Shown here one piece after another: positions 58,017-64,000 of a stretch of 64,000 bases of DNA (positions within the stretch are counted from its first letter, which is position 1; every line of letters starts with the position of its first letter). This stretch comes from Blastomussa wellsi (taxonomy: Eukaryota > Cnidaria > Anthozoa > Scleractinia > Plerogyridae), in contig OX393561.1 of NCBI GenBank assembly GCA_947652115.1, positions 26,518,856 to 26,582,855 of the forward strand. The letters are read 5' to 3'. Under the pieces are notes generated by a model. It saw nothing but the letters and a program-made list of their open reading frames with translations. It ran no database searches and was not told where the DNA came from. Position numbers and translations under genes: made by a program.

Positions 58017-58069
58017 TAGATTTGATAAACAATGAATGGTGACTTTGTTTTTTTCTTTTACCACGAACA

Positions 58070-59967
58070 GATCAAGGATGACGATGAGATCTTTCATCCC
58101 TCTAATGATGCCATCATGAATGAACACCTCATGACCGGTGGTGGCGGTGTGGCACCGTCCACTTTACTAGAATTTAGTTGCAACCCACCAGTCATTGTCG
58201 CACGTGGCAAAACATCCTACACAAACGCACCTACGGGGTACGTCTCGATCAATGTCGAGAGGCTACCGAGAGAGACGATCTCGGGAAGGAAGTGACGGGG
58301 GCCCTTCATCCTGTCATTCAACGTCAGATCGACGGTGATGTGTCACTCACGCCCCACTCCACCGTGCACTTTGTCATGCCGTCAGACTCGTTCAACCAGG
58401 CATTCCAGTCTGCGACCTTCAAGGTTGCCGAGTTCGACGACGACAGTGATTGCCTTAACGTTTACTTGCAATCATTGGCCCAAAAACTCAACTCGAACGA
58501 ACAGTTCTCCTTGCACGAGGACTTCACGGTAGAAACCATGTTCATCCAAACACCTGGACCTGGCAGCGGTCATGGCAAGCAATTGAAGCCTGGTACAAAA
58601 GCCCTCAAGACCCTCCTCCACGACAAGCAGGCGGTCTCTTTCAAGAACACCAATCAACTCTGTTGTGTTCGAGCCATCGTCACCATGAAAGCCCAGGCCG
58701 ACGAAAGTTCCAGAGGTCCTGCGTATCGGATTTACACGAGGGATATCCAATCCAAGAACAAATGGCCAAAGAGTTGCATCGATTGGCCAGGGTGCTCGAA
58801 GGACATTGCGGGATACCCAAACTGAAAAAGTTTCAAGCGGTGTTTCCAGGCTACCAGATTAAAGTCCTGTCCTATGACGCACCTCATCAAGTCACCTTTG
58901 AGGGAAACACCAACCCGACCAAATTCATCTCATTGATCCAAGACGGAGAGCATTACCACGGGTGGTGGTCGTACGGCAGTTTCCTGTCCAAATCGTACTT
59001 CTGCCACGATTGTAATCAGGGTTACGACCTCGACGACAACAGAAATCATCCTTGCATGGGTAGATGGTGCCTTGCTTGCGAGAGAGAAGAGTGCCCCGAC
59101 TTCATAGCACAAAAAGTCTCACTACCGGCAGGACGCTATCCGACTTTTACAGAGATGCCTGTTACAACACTCACCTCATCTCGTCGCGTGTGACGTCAAA
59201 CACAAATGCAAGAGCTGTTTCAAAGTGTACGCTCGCAGCACCAGACAAGTCAAACACAGTGGCGATCGTCGCAGTGCTAAGTTCAAACACAAGTGCGGAT
59301 GGGGCAAATGTCCGTTCTGCAAAAAACAAGTAGATCTCCATTCCCACCAATGTTACATTCAACCCGTGGACAAAGAAGATGACGAGCCAAGTTCTCAGGT
59401 CGGGTCCCTTTGTGTTGACGAAGATGGTGGGTGCTGGGTGGAAAGACCTCCTCCTCTCTTCGTCTATGCTGATTTTGAAGCCTTGACAGACGCCGATCAT
59501 GTTGTGCATTGAGACGAGCGAAAGCGACATCACTGACGTGTGTTACGGCGAGGGCTGTGTCTGCTTTCGGCCTTATCCTCTCTCGGACTTTCCAACTACC
59601 TTCGGACTCGCGTAACAATGCAAAGGTTTCTTTCCGCACATTTTCAACACTGCAGAGAACCAAACGTACGTAGGTCCCATGCCCCCTGCGGACATGTCAA
59701 AGGCATGAAGACCAAAAAGAAAGCCGGGTTCAAAGAGTGGTATGAGGACAAGGTCGACAATGACTACATCTTTGATATACGTAAAGAGGTGGAAGCCTAT
59801 TGCGTCTTGGACGTCAAACTCTTTAAAGCCGGCTGCAAAAAGTTCCAGGCCGAGTTCGAACAGCCTGCGGGTTTCAATCCCATAGAGAAAGCCACCACCA
59901 TCGCAGCCGCCTGCAACTTGTTCTGGTGTAAGATAATGCTGCCCAGAAACAACATCGCCGCTTTTTA
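58070..59967 (+). pseudogene. polB: DNA polymerase B N-terminal/exonuclease part, Polinton B, lacking the polymerase domain
   Basis: Segments in several frames: T-P-H-S-T-V-H-F-V-M-P and N-Q-L-C-C-V-R-A-I-V-T-M-K-A; then E-L-H-R-L-A-R-V-L and K-K-F-Q-A-V-F-P-G-Y-Q-I-K-V-L, G-E-H-Y-H-G-W; a Cys cluster C-H-D-C...C-L-A-C; C-P-F-C-K-K-Q-V; and Exo I (F-V-Y-A-D-F-E-A) at about 59465. A deletion then removes Exo II. Sequence resumes with V-G-P-M-P-P and reaches Exo III-like V-E-A-Y-C-V-L-D-V-K-L-F at about 59790. It ends at 59967, on the edge of the right terminal repeat, so motifs A-C are absent. It cannot polymerise DNA. Confidence 0.65.
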
Positions 59968-59974
59968 AAAGTGC

Positions 59975-60211
59975 ACTTCCGGTTGTTGCATGATTTTTTT
60001 TCCACTTTCGGTTTAAAAATCCAAGGTGGCGGCCGGTAAATCCAAGATGGCAGACAGTAGCAGGTTTTTCCATCGTTTCTCGGCCAATCACAGGCATCTT
60101 CATGGCGGCCATTTTGAATGAAATCCAGCCTTCTCATTGGTCGAGAGCGGTCACATGACCCATATACTCGATTCTGATTGGCTGCAGTCCAAGAGAGCTT
60201 GCTTTGCTGCT
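59975..60211 (-). repeat. Right terminal inverted repeat of Polinton B
   Basis: It pairs with 21448-21664. It has an extra ~20-bp duplication (CCAAGGTGGCGGCCGGTAAAT region) that accounts for the length difference. It ends CT at 60211, next to target copy CGCAAA. Confidence 0.8.
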
Positions 60212-60369
60212 CGCAAAGTTCAATCTCAAGCTGTTCACAAAGCTCAGACTGGAGCTCGCAATCTTTTGACAGCTGGGACTCTCAATCTTCTGGTAAATAA
60301 TGGTCACCAAGCTTGTCACAATAGACAGAATCTGATTCTTCGCAATCTGATTGTTAAATTTATTGTAAT

Positions 60370-60760
60370 GTGACAGATTGTCCATTTTGTGATCAACAGT
60401 TACAAAACCCATCAATAAAAAATGACAACGGTGCCAAAATATGCAAACGCTGTGCTACAGTGAATGGTTACCAAGTCGCTAATGAAAACATTGATTTTCA
60501 TGAAAATAGATTTAAAATCTCCCGAAAATCTGTGTATGATAGAAAGTATCATCTAGAAAATAAAATCAATGATATGTGTAAAAAATGTAAATTATGTGCC
60601 ATTTTGTGACAGAGATAAAATATATCACATTTTTAAAGAAATTGGTAAAATAATTCCTCAGATTAATGGTGATCGAAAACGTATGATCAGCATTTCATAT
60701 GTCGTATACGCAAATTTGGACATTTCAATTTTGCGTTTGAAATTCGTTTCCTCAGAAAAC
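60370..60760 (+). pseudogene. VLTF3-like factor, element C, truncated
   Basis: The start M-T-D-C-P-F-C-D-Q-Q-L and I-C-K-R-C-A-T-V-N-G-Y form the zinc ribbon, followed by I-S-R-K-S-V-Y-D-R-K-Y-H-L-E-N-K-I. A frame change near 60590 leads to K-I-Y-H-I-F-K-E-I-G-K-I-I-P-Q-I-N-G-D-R-K-R-M-I-S-I. The C-terminal helices present in the A copy are replaced by the end of the convergent TM gene, so a deletion joined the two genes tail to tail. Confidence 0.55.
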
Positions 60761-61010
60761 GTTGACCCGCACCTGATATTGTTCCAAGAGCAATAGGATT
60801 CATTGTAACGCCTCCTGCAATGGTTCCTGATACAACTAAAGCTGCTGATCCAATGTTACATGTTAGTTCAAGTTTCTTGAAAAATGTATAAGTTTGCTTG
60901 AATAACCAATATTTCTTATATTGGTACAATGCTTTCAATTCTGATATCTCAGATTCTGATAAATTGTCATCGATATGGTTGAAATTATAAATTGACTTTG
61001 ATGCTTTCAT
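60687..61010 (-). CDS. TM protein, element C
   Basis: The ATG at 61010 lies in CATATATATGAAAG, the same start motif as in A. The N-terminus K-S-I-Y-N-F-N-H-I-D-D-N-L-S-E-S-E-I-S-E-L-K and W-L-F-K-Q-T-Y-T-F-F parallel the A protein, followed by a hydrophobic A-A-L-V-V-S-G-T-I-A-G-G-V-T-M-N-P. The C-terminal helix seen in A and B is missing because of the deletion at about 60700. Confidence 0.5.
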   Translation of the reverse strand: MKASKSIYNFNHIDDNLSESEISELKALYQYKKYWLFKQTYTFFKKLELTCNIGSAALVVSGTIAGGVTMNPIALGTISGAGQRFLRKRISNAKLKCPNLRIRHMKC

Positions 61011-62239
61011 ATATATGGTGTAGATATTTATTTCATATATGTACCCTGTATTTTTTCATAATCCGCTATTACTTGAAACATCTGAATTTGCGTCATATTC
61101 ACTTGATGTGAAACCCATTCTTAAAATATGATAGTTTGGACGGATTGTTATCCTTCTCATAGTTTGAATATGTGGGTAATTATGTGAAGTTATATTTGTT
61201 CATCAATTGTGTATTCAATTGTTTTTTGTTGTTTATTTGTTATCCATATCCAAAGTTGCTTTCCACGTTGATCAGATGTGTGTTAAATTTGTTTGATCGT
61301 TGTCATTCAGTGTTAGTTGTAACTGATTATTTGTAAATTCGAGGTAGTCTGAATTTTTATTGATGCCAAGGTAAAAGAAATTAATAAACATTGATTTTTG
61401 ATGTGATTGTTTCATGTTTGAAAACACGGAAAATGGTAAAAAATGACTATTTGGATTCACCAATATTATGTCTTTCGTTATTGAAGGATTTACAAGATAT
61501 TGTATGAAAACGTTTCTGTAATAGACACCTAACAATGATTTAATTTTCAGTATCCATTCGTCTGCATCTAACCCTATTTTTATATTATTGATTTCATTTC
61601 TCGACTCCTTCATGCTTGAATCAAAGGTAGTCAATAATTGAGTTAGCACTTGTTGTTTTACCACTAGATTTTTGTTAAATTGAACTTCCAAATAAAAAAA
61701 CAATTTATTATCAACTATTTCTTACACTCTGTCCCAAACACTCGTATCAACATCATTTTGATAACCTTTTACCCCATAAACAATCATATATGCTTGTGCA
61801 TTTGAAGTTGATTCTGCATATCCTGGACTTGTGGTGATATCGAGAAAAATAGCGGAGTCAGAGTCTGCTTGGTACTTATATGTGTGAACAATGGTTCGCA
61901 TATACTTGGGGTTGTGTTTATTGAAATGCTTGGTGTGATATTGGATGACATCAACTGTGGAAGAAACAGGACTGATTTTTTACTGATTTTCAAACGTGAA
62001 TTAAAGGTGTTATCGCTTTTCTTTTCTAACATAAAGCTGTAAGCACTTTTGTTTACATTGTGGAGGCCAGAATCAAAATTTGTAATGGTAACAGAATTAA
62101 CTTGAGAAACACCTGAAACTTCGTCAGAGGATTGCATTAAGTAGGCAAACACCTTGTCTTTTGCTCCTGTGGAAATAGTAAAGGTTGACACATCTTTTCA
62201 TAGAAGCCAAGTTTGCAGCATCTTGATCAGAATATTTTT

Positions 62240-62845
62240 TAAAAGTTGACAATTATTCACAGCGTATATAAGCGTATATAAGGAGAATCAACCATAGACT
62301 CGCCCTCTTTTCTCGCACACCCGTTCGCTGTACACATCTTGTTGTCCCTTGCCTCAAGACTCACTATTTCACTATGCCTTACTTTGCACTGTGGCTTTCG
62401 CTCTACAACAGGCAACAGTTAACTCGCATGCCTTTTTATATCGCAAGCAAGTCGTGCAGCCAACGGCGCCAGGAGATAAGCTGTCTGTTCCAAACCAACT
62501 TACGGGTATTACTCGAGCAACTTGAGGTATTTTGTTTCCCCTTTTCCTGTTGTCTTGGCTTCCCTTTGTCTTCTCCCCTTATTTCAGCACGGTCTCTTAT
62601 TATTTCAGTATTTATTTTGTTTTATTTGTTTCTTCATGGCCGATGTGTATTTGGCATATTTTCCGGCATGAGATTTTTTGTTATTTGTTTCCTCATGGCC
62701 GACGTTTAATTGGCATATTTTCCGGCATGAGATGTTTTGTTATTTGTTTCCTCATGGCCGACGTTTAATTGGCATATTTTCCGGCGTGAGATGTTTTGTT
62801 ATTTGTTTCCTCATGGCCGACGTTTAATTGGCATATTTTCCGGAG
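62240..62845. mobile_element. Unclassified insertion in the C fibre gene
   Basis: It contains a TATA-type promoter (GTATATAAGCGTATATAAGG, about 62263-62282) followed by a pyrimidine-rich leader and no long protein. It might be a solo LTR or a retroelement leader. Target duplications were not identified. Confidence 0.35.
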
Positions 62846-62850
62846 ATTAA
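62635..62850. repeat. Four-copy 59-60-bp minisatellite
   Basis: Units begin TCATGGCCGACGTTTAATTGG and contain ATTTTCCGGCATGAGATG. The first copy is diverged, the next two nearly identical and the fourth cut after TTTTCCGG. It forms the right edge of the insertion. Confidence 0.85.
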
Positions 62851-63469
62851 TGATTTCATGATTACCTATATTTAAATTTCCAGTCCTGGCTCTGCTTCCG
62901 TTATGAGGTAAAAACACAGCTTTTGCACTGACTAAAGTCAATGCTGAATCATCTTGTGATGAACTTGCAAGTCCTGTAATAATTTTACCTCCCATATTGA
63001 TATTACCAGTCATGGCTCTGCTTCCGTGTAGTAACAGTGCATTACAATTTTAGCAATTTCTGTATCAACATAAGCTTTACTAACCAAATCATTATTTCCA
63101 AATAAACGTTCATAATATGGTTCTGTATTTTTGATCACTTTTTGTTTTAAAACAAAATAATTACCATCTTCGTCTTTTTTGAGAAATTTGTCATTCAGAT
63201 ACTCTTTAGTGACAACGCTTTTAAGATCTTTTACTCTTATCATTATAATCATCATCGTCTTTATGATCATCTGGTGTATCTAAATTGTAAATTCTTTTAT
63301 TATCCATATCATTATCATCACCGGTTAATTTGAAACCAATACCATTATCTCCTTTTTCTTCCTTATCATCCTTTTGATCAGGCAGTCCTCGTAATCCTCT
63401 TTCACCGTTTTTGAGTGTCACTACTATTATTATCGCTAATCGTATGTTCATTGAATATGTCCATTATAC

Positions 63470-64000
63470 TAATACGAGGGTCCTGAAGGGGTAAAATGAG
63501 AACTGGGATTGGCCTGTTTTTGCAATGGGAAAATGAGATTTGGGTGACTGGGACTGGGATTTGGTCACTGGGAATGGGAAACGAATGCCAAAAGATGGAA
63601 ATGGGATAAATATCTTTTACCCATGACCAGGCGAGACTGAGATTGAGAAACGTCAGAAAATTGTTCAAGCGTCTTGTTCGTGTTCATTTTTTAGTATGTT
63701 TAGCCTGCACGTTTTATTTTCCCCGAATCAGCGGCCTCTACTTGTGTTTAATGATATTTGTGTGTAGTGGTGTGTGTGTTAAAAAGTGTGTGTCAATAGA
63801 ATACGCTCTAGTTCATATTCTCTTGATAGGATAACAGACTCCCTACTGATAGGAATGTGAAATGGACGGAACTTGTAACCTAATTAATCGCTATCATTGT
63901 ACATTGCAGTTACTATCTGTCTTCTTATTGGCCAAGAGCCTATAGTTAATCACAACCTACATACAGATTATTCATTAAACAATATGTAGGTTGCGTGCAC
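63470..64000. other. No recognisable gene
   Basis: The first part (63480-63620) is a G-rich repeat with GGGACTGGGATTTGG and similar text, probably an interspersed repeat. A short inverted repeat CCTACATA/TATGTAGG lies at about 63956-63992. No protein-like frame is visible. Confidence 0.5.

Larger units (their letters stand above)
21448..60211. mobile_element. Polinton B (outer element), interrupted by Polinton A
   Basis: The outer ends are inverted repeats beginning AGTAGTAAAGC (left) and AGCAGCAAAGC (right, read inward). They are flanked by identical 6-bp direct repeats CGCAAA at 21442-21447 and 60212-60217. AG termini and a 6-bp duplication are Polinton hallmarks. After removing A and one target copy, B is about 16.6 kb. 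Inside are F54H12.2-type MCP, penton, integrase, protease, packaging ATPase and a PolB N-terminal part, all broken. It carries two tRNA-like genes, a pogo-like insertion and a foldback element. Confidence 0.8.
60218..63464 (-). mobile_element. Right remnant of Polinton C (host of B)
   Basis: The gene order fibre, TM protein, convergent VLTF3-like factor equals the right part of Polinton A (44276-47753) in inverted orientation, at the sequence-motif level. The other part of C is left of B (20944-21441). No terminal repeat of C was found; the left side runs into Penelope-like remnants. Confidence 0.6.
61040..63464 (-). pseudogene. Fibre protein, element C, split by an insertion
   Basis: The N-terminus near 63464 is M-D-I-F-N-E-H-T-I-S-D-N-N. 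A frame change gives a collagen-like G-E-R-G-L-R-G-L-P stretch, then N-D-M-D-N-K-R-I-Y-N-L-D-T-P, V-T-K-E-Y-L-N-D-K-F-L-K-K-D-E-D-G-N-Y-F and L-F-G-N-N-D-L-V-S-K-A-Y-V-D, matching the A fibre. Non-coding DNA interrupts it (about 62240-62845). Beyond it come D-Q-D-A-A-N-L-A-S-M-K-R, K-V-F-A-Y-L-M and H-N-V-N-K-S-A-Y-S-F, and last F-F-Y-L-E-V-Q-F-N-K-N and a lectin-like end to about 61040. There are several further frame changes. 61011-61271 holds only its decayed 3' end. Confidence 0.55.

Noticed and set aside
59171..60112. Minus-strand frames of 120-180 codons across the B polB region
   Set aside because: They oppose recognisable PolB exonuclease sequence and have no motif of their own.

Overview
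The window looks like a cnidarian (probably anthozoan) nuclear region built almost entirely from mobile DNA. There is no prokaryotic organisation. Genes are intron-poor and virus-like, and they are mixed with LINE, Penelope-like, pogo-like and foldback elements. The dominant content is Maverick/Polinton-type elements: large virus-like transposons carrying protein-primed DNA polymerase B (PolB), a retroviral-type integrase, an adenovirus-type cysteine protease, a packaging ATPase and capsid proteins. Protein identities come from recognising motifs and family resemblance by eye; no search was run.

Layout. 1-16.3 kb: fragments of one Polinton lineage (D), broken by two other transposon-like genes (2.9-5.6 and 10.0-12.1 kb). 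It has penton-like and two-TM genes, duplicated small hydrophobic and coiled-coil genes, an MCP piece, a packaging ATPase piece, a run of small plus-strand genes and an integrase N-terminus. 16.3-20.9 kb: gene-poor DNA with two foldback elements, a VHL-like exon, a Penelope-type GIY-YIG remnant and two hammerhead-like motifs.

20.9-63.5 kb is a three-level nest. Element C (remains at 20.9-21.4 and 60.2-63.5 kb) was split by Polinton B (21448-60211; terminal inverted repeats starting AG; 6-bp target duplication CGCAAA). B was split by Polinton A (27055-49194; 22.1 kb; terminal inverted repeats starting AG; target duplication GTGGCG). B without A would be about 16.6 kb, a normal Polinton size.

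Polinton A keeps a nearly complete gene set. On the minus strand it has PolB, a Bro-N/nuclease, integrase, a PLA2-like protein, a zinc-ribbon protein, protease, a pX-like protein, the major capsid protein, a penton-like protein and a coiled-coil protein. On the plus strand it has the ATPase, fibre, a TM protein and a C2H2 protein, and at its right end a minus-strand VLTF3-like factor. Most A genes carry one stop or frameshift, and a 3.2-kb L1/Tx1-like LINE sits in the ATPase gene. Many A structural genes have a TATATATG motif in which the TATA run abuts or overlaps the start codon.

Polinton B is older and more damaged. It belongs to the F54H12.2-type MCP lineage. Its integrase is fused to the penton gene, its PolB stops at the terminal repeat, it carries two tRNA-like genes, and it has four tandem exon-like modules with a C-x-Y-C-type motif. 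A, B and C share a TM-protein family, and A and C share fibre and VLTF3-like genes.

The last 0.5 kb (63.5-64.0 kb) shows no recognisable gene.
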